A DNA stretch of 64,000 nucleotides from Ailurus styani (taxonomy: Eukaryota; Chordata; Mammalia; Carnivora; Ailuridae), in assembly GCA_002007465.1 (NCBI GenBank), contig LNAC01000039.1, forward strand, positions 5,935,003 through 5,999,002, written 5' to 3'. This document shows, in pieces, positions 42,160 to 53,219 of this stretch (position 1 is the stretch's first letter; every line of letters begins with the position of its first letter). Under the pieces are notes generated by a model. It did not search any database, was not told the DNA's origin, and saw only the letters and a program-made list of their open reading frames with translations. The position numbers and the translations under genes are program-made.

Positions 42160-45100
42160 TTCACAAGAAGCATCCCATTTGGAACAAAGAAACAGAAAAC
42201 ACAATAATATCTATCTGAGGTAAAATTATAAGTAACTTTAAAAGTCTGTGTGTGTTTAATTAGCAATTACTAGACTGTCATATATGAAAAATAATGAAAC
42301 AGCTTCCATTTATTCTTTTGTTATGGCTCAAGTAAAAAATCAGAGTCACTTAGAAAATGACAAAGAAAATTCTTTCTAGCATTCTACTCTATGCAATGAA
42401 GAATTAGTTAATACAAAGTATTTTTCTTCTAAATCTTCAAAGGCAAATAGTATATACAATGAAGTATCAATATTTGAAGATCTAGGACACATATGCCTCA
42501 CTTCTGGTTTTTCTCCTAAGGGGATATCATTCTTGCTTTTTAGCTCATTTTACTGAAGCAAAAAAAGGAGCTGAGTTCCATTGCTGGAGATGTTGGGTTC
42601 AGAGAGAGCGGAACACTCATTCCAGCCACTGAACTAAGTCCATGGAAGCCAAGAACTTGGAGCCAGAGGTGACCAGGAAAAGAAATCCTAAACGACCCCC
42701 ACCCCCGTCCAGAATCCCCAGCAGGAAGGAATGTAGGGCTCCCACCCCACAAAGGAATGGGATTTGAGCCAATTTAGTTGAGTCTTAAAGGACAGCATTC
42801 CTCAGCTCACATCTGGTTTAAACCCAAAGTAAGAAAAAGAATAGATTTGAGGTTAGGCAACGCTGCTATGGTTCTCCTTTGCCAGTCATTCTCTAGTATG
42901 TCAACAGATGCTTACAGTTTGGCAACTGGCAGGATTTCCAAAGATGAGTTCATGAAAGTTTGCAAAGCTCTCATGGTCACATCCTAAGTTGGACATTATC
43001 AAATATGAACATGAATAGTGGAGATAGAGTGATGACTGTTTGGGATTGCAGAGGTCACTGCTGACTGAAGTTATCAAGACAAACTCAATGGAGAAAAGGT
43101 GGGTTTGATACGGGCCTTGAGAGGTGGGGTAGGATGTGCTGGGTGGGGCGTAGTGCAGACATTTTTGCCTGAGGATTCCGCAGCAGCTGGGGCATGGAGG
43201 CAGGAATGAGGGAAGCATGTGGGAACAATGAAGAGACATCCTCTCTGGAACAGACAGAGCTGGGGGAGAAATGGGACAGACTTGAGGATCAGACAGGGGA
43301 TCAGATTATGACTGTGGCTTCATGCTGGAGGTCAGCATTTTTATTCTGTTAGCTGAACTCATCGAAGTTACCTCATTTCTCTAAACATGTTTACAGGAAC
43401 ACATCTCAACAGAACCAAGTGCTTTGCATTTAGTAGCATGTTTGTTTTCTCTGAGGCTGCTCAGACCACAACAACAGACTCAGAGGACCGCTATCCATTC
43501 CTGAGTCATGTCAGGCCTAGCTGAGCTGGGAAATCAGGCAGCTGTTGGCCCTTGCCCTCCATAGACTCAGGCCTGGCTGGAGACCCTGGAGGAAGCTTTT
43601 GTAGTTCTAAGTGCCTGACTGGGGTTGGAAGGAGAGCGCCCTGCCTGCGAAGGCAAATGTCCTGAGAAATGGCTTCGTCTTTTGGAATCAGTGACATCCT
43701 CATTCTCTGTACGTCATAAACCCTGTGAGGGAAGAGCTCTATAGGATTTTGAGACACCCTCCCCCCCCCCACCACCCCTCAGGCCATCTTGCAGTAGAAG
43801 AAAGAAGTTTTGGTGTTCACAGACCTTTATTTGACTTCTGACCCTCCTGTGTGACTTTAATTACTAAACTTTATGGGGCTTTTATTTTTTAATCTGTAAA
43901 ACAGCCCAGTAGCTAAGCAGTTACTATTAACTCTCTTCCTCTTCTTTTGTGACTTCTCTCCGGCCCTGACATTTTTGAGGAATATCTTTTTCTGATTGTA
44001 AGTCTTCTCTGCTATTGAGAAGGTGAAAACCCTGTTGTTCAGGAGGTCTGGGGGTCCTGAAGAAAGCATGGGGATGGAAGGAGTTGGCCCCCCCCCGACC
44101 TCTCTGTCCCCAGCCATGTGTTTATTTCCTGAGGATAGGATTTCAAGTCAACCACAGCCAGTCCTTCGGGTAGTCCAAAGGGTCCAGAGTTCTTGGCAAT
44201 CATCTCAGAGTAGGGGGATCAACTACCCTCCTTTGAGTTTAAAAGAAGAAATAATGGCTTAAAGCCATTATGTGCCCTACAGCATATAAAAATTAAGGTT
44301 ACACGTGACAAAGCATTTTATGAGTCCAGAAACAGGCAGGCAAGGCCATAAACTATCATATTACTAAATTGCTATTATTTCTAATGTTCAAAGCTCCAAC
44401 TACAAAATTTGTCCTTAGAAATTGCAGCATAATTCGGGTGTTCCCAGTTGTGCTTGCAGCTAAGAAGCACATAGAGTTTGCTGGGTAGTATTTTGCCTAT
44501 ATTTGAATCCTAAAAATAACCATCTCCTGAGAACAGAGTGCACTTTGTGAAGAATATACTCCGGTTGGTTAGAAATGGAAGGTACATTTTTCCTCTCCCC
44601 TCTCGCCTTTCATTTCTAAACACATTTGCCTCTATTCTGAAGCAGAGGAGACTCTTAGAGCAGCTGCAGCGAACAGCTGTAGGATCTTCTGTGTCATCTG
44701 CTCCCGGCTTTGCGCACTGTCCCATCCTCTGCTCCCAGTTGTCCTTTCCCGCCTCTCAAAGTGGCCCACTGCCCCCTTCTGCCCAGTACCCCTGATTTCC
44801 GGCTCTCTCCCTGCACGGATTTCTGAAGATTTGGCCTGGTGTCCCCTGGCTTTTATCATTCTTGGTGGTCAAAGAAATCATTAACCAAAACATTTTTGTC
44901 ATATGAAGAACAACGGGAAGGGAAAAAACAAAGTCTGTCGGCTGCTTGCTGCTGCCTTTGCAAGTTCTGCTCATCATTTCTGGTGGAGCTCTTTGCAGAG
45001 TGCTTCCGTGTCAGTGTACTATAAAGCTGTGATTTTACATTTGCGTGCAGAGGCCCGATGACGATGACTCTTTGAGGGGAGGCCCTCTGCAGGATTACCT

Positions 45101-46880
45101 TGAGAAAGATGATTTATTCATCCCATGCCCAGTAAACAGCTATACCAGAGGCCAGTCCCTGTAACTTTGCATGGAGTGCTTAGGGACCGTTTGAACCGCT
45201 GCCAGAGTTGCTCTCAGCGCATAAGAAATTGCTCTAATCAGCGACTACAGGACTTCTATTTTTTCAGTGTATAGTTAAGCTGAAGCTTCTCTCTAAGGTA
45301 GGCTCTGGGAGCTAGTGCGGGACAAGTTCCTTTGCATAATATGTTAAAGCCATTTCTGTTCTCCAGCTTATAGGGAAAAGCCAGCTCATTTTGGCTGGTC
45401 CCTTTAATGTTGTTTGATTTTAAACACTAAGAAAATGGGCTTACCTTCCTTTTTCTCTTTTTGAAAAAGCTATTATGTTGTTTTAAAACATACATGTTTT
45501 AGACCTCGGGTAATATATGATCCAAATACTAATTGAAAACAAAATATTTTTAATATAGTTGATTTATAACACATTACATGCACCAAGCATAGAAAGCAGG
45601 TAAAAACAAATTATATGGTTTACTTTACTATGTTGGCAACAGAGCAGCCTGCCTTGCAAAACAATATAAATCATCTTTTACCACTGTTCTCTGAAAGTAA
45701 TTCGGGGTTAACAAAATCTAAATTGCACCTGTCAGAACTGCCAGGAATATCTTCAATTTTCACTGACTATACTCTCCCTTCTCTCTCCATACCTTTAGAC
45801 TAATGGAGCAGTGGCACAGTTTCCACAAAGCAAAACAAAGGTGGAAGAAAGGAAAGGAAGTCTTTATAAAATTTCCTTTGGGTAGGTAAGGGGGTAGACC
45901 CCAGCGTATAAGGATACTGGCAAAGTATACCTGAAGTAAGACAGTACCCCTGCACGAGACTAGATAGGTTGGTGTGGTTTGTGCCAAAACAGACCACACC
46001 ACCCCTTTTCTCACGTAAATAGAGCAGTTTCACTACCTAGCAGTAAATGTATTACTGCTTTATGAGGGGAAAAAATCCTGGCTAAATTGCCTTCTTAAAT
46101 ATCACACCACACAGTAAGTTTTTCTTTGCTTAAAAATGTAAAAAGAATGTGCCTGCAAATGTTAATTAACTAGAATTGAGAGTAAATACGTTGTGAAGAA
46201 TTGATAAGAAACTAGAACAATTAGACCTCAGTTGGTGAGGGGCAACTGTGAAAATACAGAAACTCTGAGCTGAAAGGATTTGATTGGACCTCTATAAATC
46301 AAATCCTATATCCCCTTTGTAGCATCCCAGTGAAGTGGTCATTCTGCCCTTGCTTTAATTACTGTAGCTGTAGGGATACCCATTACTTATGAGTGCCTCC
46401 AACCTCAAGTTCTTCTTACTTTGGGAAATAAACTTATCTGTACCTATACATTCATTTGAATCTGATTCTTCCCCTTCACCCCACACAGCATAGATCTAAT
46501 CCTTCCTACAACCCTTCAAATATCTGAAGACCGTCATCATGACTTATAACTGTTCTGTAACTGAGCCATCACTAACCAAGACTTGTCTCCTAAGCCAGTC
46601 ACAGCAGGAGCTCAGCAGTTGAAAGAGCCTCGTCCCTAGAGAAGGTTGGTGGTGGTGCTTCTCAGCTGATGGGCCTGTGGTGTGGTTGTGTTGTTGAGTT
46701 ACTGCTGAAGACACTGGAGCCAGACCGGGGAAGTCCTAAGCCTCGAAAAACCAGGAAGAGCCCTGAATCTTAACTGAGTTAGTAGCAGCAAAGGCAGGCA
46801 CTGTAATGTTTCACCTTTGCCAAAAAACCAAACACAAAGACTATTAATTCACGTCATTGACATTCAACCAAATTCTATAA
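42160..46880. other. Largest repeat-poor block; no confirmed gene
   Basis: About 4.7 kb in which I recognise no SINE, LINE or LTR. Many 60-110 codon frames on both strands, none with start and splice context, and none recognised. 44500-45300 is GC-richer than its surroundings and contains the acceptor-plus-frame candidate at 45051-45164. It may hold regulatory or exonic DNA. Confidence 0.3.
45051..45164 (+). CDS. Weak candidate exon (37 codons and stop)
   Basis: An AG at 45049-45050 ('catttgcgtgcag') is followed in phase by 37 codons and TAA. The peptide starts RPDDDDSLRGG and continues with LQDYLEKDD. The acceptor's pyrimidine tract is poor, no poly(A) signal was noted nearby, and no family is recognised. 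Chance is the leading alternative. Confidence 0.15.
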   Translation, partial: RPDDDDSLRGGPLQDYLEKDDLFIPCPVNSYTRGQSL

Positions 46881-46884
46881 TTTG

Positions 46885-46980
46885 GAAGTTAGGGCCCCGA
46901 GCTCCAACTCTGCCACTGGCCAGTTGCATACCCTTTGGCAATCCTCCCCACCGTTTCAGAGCTCCACCCCCATGATATTT
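46885..46980 (+). repeat. MIR SINE fragment
   Basis: 'ctccaactctgccactggcc' and 'agttgcataccctttggcaa' are MIR head-to-core. The 3' part is lost. Confidence 0.6.
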
Positions 46981-46989
46981 AAAGGCCTC

Positions 46990-47275
46990 TGCTGCTTTTC
47001 TGCCTAGCAAGTTGGCCCCTTCTCGGGCCTTAGTTTAGATGTCATTTCTCCAGGAACCCTGGCCTGACTCCCACTCCTTCCCCACCCCAAGACGAAGCCT
47101 CTGCCTTTGGACCCTCCACTCACTTCTATAGTAGCACTTTCTTCATTGTGTGTTAATAACCTGCTTACTCCTGTCGTTGGTACTGGAAATTCTTTAAGAC
47201 TAAGAACTCAGTCTTGGTTTCCAGCACTTGGTTCAGTGCCTGGTACACAGCAGAACTCAGAAAATATTTCTTGAC
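46990..47275 (+). repeat. L2 LINE 3' end
   Basis: 'gatgtcatttctccaggaac', 'cctggcctgactcccact', 'agactaagaactcagtcttg', 'tcagtgcctggtacacagca' and 'gaaaatatttcttgac' are in L2 order. Confidence 0.75.
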
Positions 47276-47554
47276 TTTTAAAAAGAAGAGAAGAAAGAGA
47301 AGACAGAGGGGAAGGAGAGAAAAGGAACAAGTTAGAGTACATACATTATCTAAATAGCCTTGTACAGCTAAAAATCTACAATTTCTGGTTCTAGAGTTCC
47401 ATCCTTAATGTCAACCCCAGATTTTTAGAAATTCAGATTTTCTTTAGTAAGGGGATGTTTCAAGTGGTTATACCAAATTGGAAAAACTAAATATATATTC
47501 ATACATATGATATAATTTTAGGACTGATATTTAGAATTCATTTAATGAGCCCAA

Positions 47555-47690
47555 ACCTTAATTTGTAGATGAGGAAACTGAGGCACAATGAAATTAAGTT
47601 CTCTGCCTAAACCCACCTGGTTATTGGGAAGACCAGATTTCAAATCCTGATCTCTCTTGCCCCTGAACCAGGATAGCTGGTCCCTCATCT
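47555..47690 (-). repeat. MIR SINE
   Basis: 'gatgaggaaactgaggcaca', 'gaagaccagatttcaaatcc', 'tgatctctcttgcccctgaa' in reverse MIR order. Confidence 0.7.
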
Positions 47691-47694
47691 CCTT

Positions 47695-48440
47695 TTTTGA
47701 AAAAGCTGCTACAAACTTGGCTACAAATGAAAGTGACAGACGTTTTCCCTTTTATGTGATGGTTACATCAATCCACTTTCCGGTGATAAATTAAACTTTG
47801 AGAAACACCCTTTCCTGCTCCTATACAAACTACTGAAAATTAGTCCTCTTTTCTTCCAGAAATGTCAGAGGGTGCTACAGTGCTACACGAGATGACTCCC
47901 GTAGTTTGTTTGCTAAACAGAGTTGCGGTCATGTGAATTGCTTTCAGCCGGGTTGGGTATCGAGGCTCAATGTTCTGGTGTTAAGCCACAGGGTAGTGCT
48001 GCCATGAGACCAGCTTCTTGGCACAGAGCCCTGAGGTGCAGCTGTGAGGTGACCCAGCGCAGGCTTGAGGCCAGGGCCCAGTGCTCAGTGCCAGAAACCC
48101 GAGCCAAACATTGGAACTAATTCCCAGGGCACTGAATTGGTCTCAATTAAATTTTTAGATGAAAAGATTTTTTGTTTATCCCAAAGAACCACTTCAATTT
48201 ATAAACTCATAGGAAAGCTGGGTGTCTTGCCATTATACTTGGGACACTTTCTAGAAGCCAAACCTTTAAAAGACAATGAAGAAGATGATGATGACAACTT
48301 TAGATGATTTAAGAAGTCATAAAAATATTCCTTGAAAGCAGCATCTTTTATTAGATATGCTGACTGGAGAAATTTTATTTTTCTATGTCTTTGAATATGC
48401 TGTGTAAGTTGAGTATCTTCAAATGTAAAGTGGAGTGGAA
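47695..48440. other. No confirmed gene; acidic-tailed open frame
   Basis: Overlapping plus-strand frames at 47923-48120 and 48065-48307. The second ends in the acidic run DNEEDDDDNFR before TGA. No proper splice acceptor or start context and no recognised family. Confidence 0.3.
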
Positions 48441-48444
48441 ATGG

Positions 48445-48545
48445 TAGATATAGTAGTTAAGGTGATGGTGGGATTGAACCAAACTCTGGGCCCATACAGA
48501 TTTGAATTCAGAACCCAGCTCCACTGCTTACTGGCAGCTGATCTT
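48445..48545 (+). repeat. MIR SINE fragment
   Basis: 'tttgaattcagaacccagct' and 'ccactgcttactggcagctg' are the MIR head-core junction. Confidence 0.6.
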
Positions 48546-48597
48546 GGGTACGTGTGCTGTAGTGTAAGCATGGGGACATGGAGATGGTGTTGTATAT

Positions 48598-48752
48598 TGG
48601 GGTTTTCAACCTGCCTGTGGTGGAAACACCGAGATGCTCATAAAAGGTATTCCTGCCTGGGCCCCTACCCAGACCAATTAAATTAGGCTCTCTGGTGGGA
48701 CCCAGCATGAATATTTTTGGAATGCTCCTTGGTGATTCCAATGTTATAGACC
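48598..48752 (+). repeat. MER5-type hAT element
   Basis: 'ggggttttcaacctgcctgt', 'cctgcctgggcccctaccca', 'ccttggtgattccaatg'. Resembles MER5A with changes in the middle. Confidence 0.5.
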
Positions 48753-48754
48753 AA

Positions 48755-48986
48755 TGGCATAGTGACCCAAACTTTGGTTCTGGAGTCAAATTGCTTGGCA
48801 TCACCCTGCCTATATGCCACATTATGGTAATCGACCTTAGACAATAACCTCTCTGAGCCTCAATGTTCTCAAGTGTATTATGTGTTAGTAAGAGTTTAAT
48901 GTTAGGGACACCTAGCTGGCTCAGTTGGAAGAGCATGTGACTCAGTGAGTTTGAGCCCCATGTTGGGTGTAGAGATTACTAAAAAA

Positions 48987-49022
<36 letters not shown>

Positions 49023-49125
49023 AATAAAAGAGTTTAATATAGCGTGGTTAGAGGATTAAGTTAAGGAAGTCATATAAAATATAGCACAGTGCCCATGATG
49101 TAGTGAATGTTCAATTGTAGCTGCT
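48755..49125 (+). repeat. MIR SINE split by a short SINEC
   Basis: Left part 48755-48903 ('ctggagtcaaattgcttggc', 'aacctctctgagcctcaatg') and right part 49028-49125 ('aatatagcacagtgcccatg', 'gtgaatgttcaattgtagct') form one MIR with the SINE of 48904-49027 in it. Confidence 0.75.
48904..49027 (+). mobile_element. Short SINEC with (AAT)n tail
   Basis: 'gggacacctagctggctcag', 'gagtttgagccccatgttgg', then an AAT/AAAT tail from 48981. Duplication 'aagagtttaat' at 48890-48900 and 49028-49038. The tail is an expanded trinucleotide repeat. Confidence 0.9.
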
Positions 49126-49514
49126 CTTTTTATTTTTATTGTACATGATTCCTTTAATTCACCTTGGGTTTAAGGCCCAATTTGGTCCTGTTCATATTCC
49201 TACAGAGAAGACTAAAAAACTCAGAAGTAGCTTACTAGTGAACATGAAAACAAGTGGAAAATTCTGTAAGGATAAATATATGTATGTAACCTTCTTGGCA
49301 GATTTTGGGGGACAGGATAAAGTTCAAGGTCTTCACTGACTCGAGCCCCAAAGGGACCTACTCTTTATTGTTTCTCCACCTCACAGAGTCTTGTATAGAA
49401 AAAAACCAAAACCCTAGAAATATGTAAACACAGAGGCAATCAAAGGAAATACATTTTGGAAGGCAGGCAATGGAGGCTGGAGATACCCAGCTAGGAAGCC
49501 ATCTCAGAGCTCAA

Positions 49515-49720
49515 CAGTGCGTCTCAGTAGCTGCCTGAGTTTAATGTCGGAGAATCATCTGGATGCTTGTGAAAACAAAGATTGCTGGGCTACACCCCCC
49601 CACCCCCGCCCAGAGATTCTGGGAGTAAGTCTGGAATAGGACCTAAGAATCTGCATTTCTAACAAGTTCCCAGGTGACAGTGATGCTGCTGGTCTGGGGA
49701 CCACACTTTGAGAACCCTTG
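49515..49720 (+). repeat. MER5A hAT element, full length
   Basis: 'cagtgcgtctcagtagctgc', 'gaatcatctggatgcttgtg', 'ctgcatttctaacaagttcc', 'tgatgctgctggtctgggga' and 'cacactttgagaaccc' cover the element end to end. Confidence 0.9.
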
Positions 49721-49721
49721 G

Positions 49722-50427
49722 TGGCTAGATCTGTAGCTCTTAGTAATCTGGGTGTTCTTAGACCCTGTCAGTTGTTTAGGTTCCTTTCCCATCTGCACCC
49801 GTGCAGAGTTGGTGGACACCCCCCAGATCTCTCTCTCCTGATGACCCACATGCTGCCATCGAACAGTGTTGGTTTTCTGTTTAGGCTGTTCAGGTTTTCT
49901 TTTCAGCCTGAGTTTTGAACTGCACTTTCCTCTGTCCCCTTGGAGATTGCTTGTTGTATAGTCTTAAGCTCTGACAGTAGAGTTCCATGAATGGTTGGGT
50001 GTTTGTCTTTGCCCCATGACCAGTCACACACCACTTCATTCCCAATTCCCCCAGGGCTCTTGCATATCAAGATAGAGCCCAGACCCAGAAGCACAGCATG
50101 AGTGTCCTTCTCCCAGAGGCCTCTTACTCCTACCTAGCACAGGCCAAACTCAGGAATCTGGGATTTGGGGGTACAATATCAACTTCTTTTACTTAAAGAA
50201 CATCAGGGCATATAGGTAAATTTAAATTTGGTACACATACTGATTGAACTCTGTCACCATCCTGGGTCACACATGTTACCAGAAACTTGGGATGATAAAG
50301 GACTATAACTTGATAGGCTCACACTGAATACTGCTTCAGAACCATCTTATGCTTCCAATTTCACAATTTCTCTACTATCACTTTTACCATAGTTATCTAG
50401 ACTCAAAACTTGGGCATAATGACCTCT
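49722..50427. other. No gene recognised
   Basis: Unique sequence. Frames of 63-68 codons on both strands lack context. Confidence 0.35.
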
Positions 50428-50706
50428 AATGTTTGTTAGGTACTTCATCCTCACGACAACCATACAAATGGATACTATCTATTTTATGTCTGAGGAAATG
50501 AAAGTTTAGCAAGGTTAAGTCATAACTAGAATATCAGCTCCAGGATCTTTGTCTGTTTTATCCTCAAATACAGCCCAAGTGCCTAGAACAATGCCTGGCT
50601 CATACTGGGTGTTCAATATTTATTGAATGAACAGAGGGTCATCAAATTACACATAGGATCTGGGATTTGAAACCAGATCTGGCTTAACCACTACACCACA
50701 CTTGCT
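50428..50706 (-). repeat. MIR SINE split by an L2 3' end
   Basis: Left part ('tgaggaaatgaaagtttagc', 'aaggttaagtcataactag') to about 50529 and right part ('gatctgggatttgaaaccag', 'tctggcttaaccactaca') from about 50640. The L2 end at 50531-50635 lies between them. Confidence 0.6.
50531..50635 (+). repeat. L2 LINE 3' end nested in a MIR
   Basis: 'atatcagctccaggatcttt', 'gcctagaacaatgcctggct', 'gggtgttcaatatttattga' and 'atgaacag' are the last ~100 bases of L2. Confidence 0.7.
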
Positions 50707-50944
50707 CTGGCTTCAACTTTGACTTTCCTTTTGTCACCCCATGAACTTATTCCGCTAATCAGTTACGAGTCCTAGCAAGTCCATATCATGGTGTTTCTTG
50801 CATTTGCCTCCCTTTTCCCATTTCTGCTGCTCCCAACCTGGTTTAATGATTGCTATTTAGTTCCTGAGCTATTGCTATTCTGTGCCCACTGCAGTCTTTG
50901 CAGGACCCTGAACTGCCTACACAGCTTTTACCAGAGAGATGGCT

Positions 50945-51125
50945 TTTTTTTTCTTCTTTTTTTGAGAGAGCAAGCAGGGGGTAGGAGGGGCAGAAGAAGA
51001 GAGAGAATCTTAAGTGGGCTCCAGTGTGGAGCCCGATGTGGGACTTGATCTCATGACCCGGAGATCATGACCTGAGCCAAAATCAAGAGTCAGACGCTTA
51101 ATGGACTGAGCTACCCAGGTGCCTT
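50945..51125 (-). mobile_element. SINEC, older subtype
   Basis: 'ttttttgagagagcaagcag', 'cttgatctcatgacccggag', 'gagtcagacgcttaatggac', 'ctacccaggtgcct'. Flanks 'gagatggctttttt' and 'ttgatagctctttt' are a worn duplication. Confidence 0.92.
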
Positions 51126-51187
51126 GATAGCTCTTTTCTTAAAGCACATTCCATTCACATTGTACTTCTGCTTATAGACAAGGGAGG

Positions 51188-51345
51188 TAGTGTGATACAG
51201 TGGAAAACTAAGGAACTAAGAAAACCAGGGCTCTGGTCTCAGTTCTGTGACTTTGACCAAGTTATGCATCCATGCTAGGCTTCACTCTCACCATTAGTAG
51301 CATTAGGAAGTTAGACTGGGCGAGCTTTTCCCACTTTAACATTGT
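51188..51345 (+). repeat. MIR-family SINE
   Basis: 'agggctctggtctcagttct', 'gtgactttgaccaagttatg' and 'ttaggaagttagactgggcg'. The last phrase is typical of a MIR variant. Confidence 0.55.
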
Positions 51346-51450
51346 CTGGTGGGCACGGTGTAGGGACTATTCCACCAAGGCAGTGGAATCCCACCTGGCA
51401 TCAGGTCAGAGGGGCAGTTGCACCCACCAGGGGTTTAGAGTAAGAGGAAC

Positions 51451-51484
51451 AATCGCTTCTCGGCTTTTTGGCTAAGATCAACTG
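51451..51484 (+). pseudogene. U2 snRNA 5' fragment with perfect TSDs
   Basis: 34 bases match U2 nucleotides 1 to about 33 with two substitutions ('atcgcttctcggctttttgg', then 'ctaagatcaactg'). They sit exactly between two identical 15-bp copies of 'tagagtaagaggaac' at 51436-51450 and 51485-51499. There is no poly(A) and the rest of U2 is absent, so this is a 3'-truncated, tailless retrocopy. Non-functional. Confidence 0.93.
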
Positions 51485-51857
51485 TAGAGTAAGAGGAACG
51501 CATACATTTTTATCAAACAAAGCAGAGCAGTGTAAGTGCCATAATGGGGTAAAGTGGGGGGGGGGGAAGAGATCACATCTGATTACCAATGGGGGGCACG
51601 GATGGGCATAGACGCCGCTCTTCCTCTGATGTCCACCCATCCCTGGTGTGCAGGTCCTCACCTCTCTGATGAGCGGAGAAGCTGCTGAGATCCCAATAGC
51701 TTTAAGCTGCTGCAGAAATCCGTCATGAATACTGACTCTCTAATTCAGAACTTGTTGGCTCAAGACACACCAGTTGGTCTAATGCTTAGGAAACTGCTTA
51801 CAGGGGCAAAGAGAGAATGAAAGTGGTTGTCATGTTTCTGATAAATTCTCCATGTCT

Positions 51858-52055
51858 TATTCTGCCACTTATTAGTCAGGTGCCCTTGAGCTGGTCTCTC
51901 ATTGTCTCCAAGCCTTGATGGCACCTCAGTTCCTCATCTAGAGGTTGGGATAATAGTATGCCCCTGGAAGGATTGTGCTGAGGGAATAAATTAGATATCA
52001 TATGTTAAGCCCCTAGGGTAATGTCTGGAAAGCATTCAGCAGGCATTCAGGAAAT
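51858..52055 (+). repeat. MIR SINE
   Basis: 'attctgccacttattagtca', 'ggcacctcagttcctcatct', 'gtgctgagggaataaattag' and 'gtaatgtctggaaagcattc' in MIR order. Confidence 0.75.
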
Positions 52056-52136
52056 CTTACATCCCATCTTACTGCCTGACCCCCTAAGTAGAACAGCGTT
52101 TGGCAACACCTTAAAAAAAACCCCTTGTGGGGAGGG

Positions 52137-52321
52137 ATGCCTGGGTGGCTCAGTTGGTTAAGTGTCTGCCTTTGGCTCAGGTCTGATCCCAGGGTCCTGG
52201 AATCGAGCCCCACATCGGGTTCCTCGCTTCTCCCTCTGCCTGCAGCTCCCTCTGCTTGTGCGCACACACCCTCTCCCTGACAAATAAATAAATGAAATCT
52301 TAAAAAAAAAAAATTAAAACC
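52137..52321 (+). mobile_element. SINEC with 21-22 bp target-site duplication
   Basis: 'atgcctgggtggctcagttg', 'gatcccagggtcctggaatc', 'gacaaataaataaatgaaat', A tail. The flanks 52115-52136 and 52322-52342 agree over about 21 bases (both contain 'cccttgtggggaggg') with a one-base length change. Confidence 0.97.
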
Positions 52322-52671
52322 AAAAAACCCTTGTGGGGAGGGGTGGGAGGCAGACAAAGAGAACTCAGAGTATCTTATATACTCTGCCCTTGCATACATT
52401 CAGATTTTGGAAATTATTGACCATATTTTCTTAAGAAGTGTCCTCACCTCATTAGTAAAAGGACAAGGTAGAAAGGGCATATCAGAAGCTGTCCCTGGTG
52501 TATCTGTGGATAAAGGACTAGGAAATAGGGAGGTCCAGCAAGTAGCATTATTGCTTCCTCCAGGTGAAAGAATAGAGACTTAGAAAAACCACTGCTCCCT
52601 GGCCAGGGTAGCCTAACCTTGTGCCTCTCACTTTCTTTCTGTAGTTATCAGGCCTTTAAGAAGCCGTGGTC

Positions 52672-52929
52672 AGGGCTGGGGGAGGGGGGGAGGGTCCTGG
52701 AGAGAAGGGAGGGAAAAAATGAAACAAGATGGGATCGGGAAGGAGACGAACCATAAGAAACTCTTAATCTCATGAAACAAACTGAGGGTTACTGGGGGGT
52801 GGGAGGGTAGGGATGGGGTGGCTGGGTTATGGACACTGGGGATGGTATGTGCTATGGTGAGTGCTGTGAAATGTGTAGACCTGATGATTCACAGATCTGT
52901 ACCCCTGTGCAAATGGATTAAAAAATAAA
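52672..52929 (+). mobile_element. 5'-truncated carnivore L1, 3' UTR only
   Basis: 'gacgaaccataagaaactct', 'taatctcatgaaacaaactg', 'gggttatggacactggggat', 'ggtatgtgctatggtgagtg' and 'cagatctgtacccctgtgca' are the carnivore L1 3' end. Near-duplication 'aagaagccgtggtc' (52658-52671) and 'aagaagtggtggtc' (52930-52943) bounds it. Confidence 0.9.
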
Positions 52930-53063
52930 AAGAAGTGGTGGTCGCTGTATCTAGGATTGACAGTCATCATAACAACCAAGAAAAACTTATGTGGCAAGAA
53001 AATTACACTCCATTAAACTTTGGAATGAGGAAATATATGTGTAGGGTAGAATTACTTTTTTAA

Positions 53064-53170
53064 AAAAACTTTATTTTTTTTAGTAATCTCTACACCCGAT
53101 GTGGGGCTCAAACTCATGACCCTGAGATCAAGAGGTGCACCCTCTTCCCACTGAGCCAGCCAGGTGTCCC
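53064..53170 (-). mobile_element. Short SINEC variant
   Basis: 'tagtaatctctacacccgat', 'gtggggctcaaactcatgac', 'cctgagatcaagaggtgcac', 'ccagccaggtgtccc'. Confidence 0.88.
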
Positions 53171-53219
53171 AAGGATGATCCTCTTTTAGAAATTAAGGAA
53201 CATCATTCATTCAGGCTTC

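Noticed and set aside
48508..48936. 142-codon minus-strand frame, one of the longest present
   Set aside because: It crosses MIR and MER5-type repeats. No start or splice context, so chance in repeat DNA.
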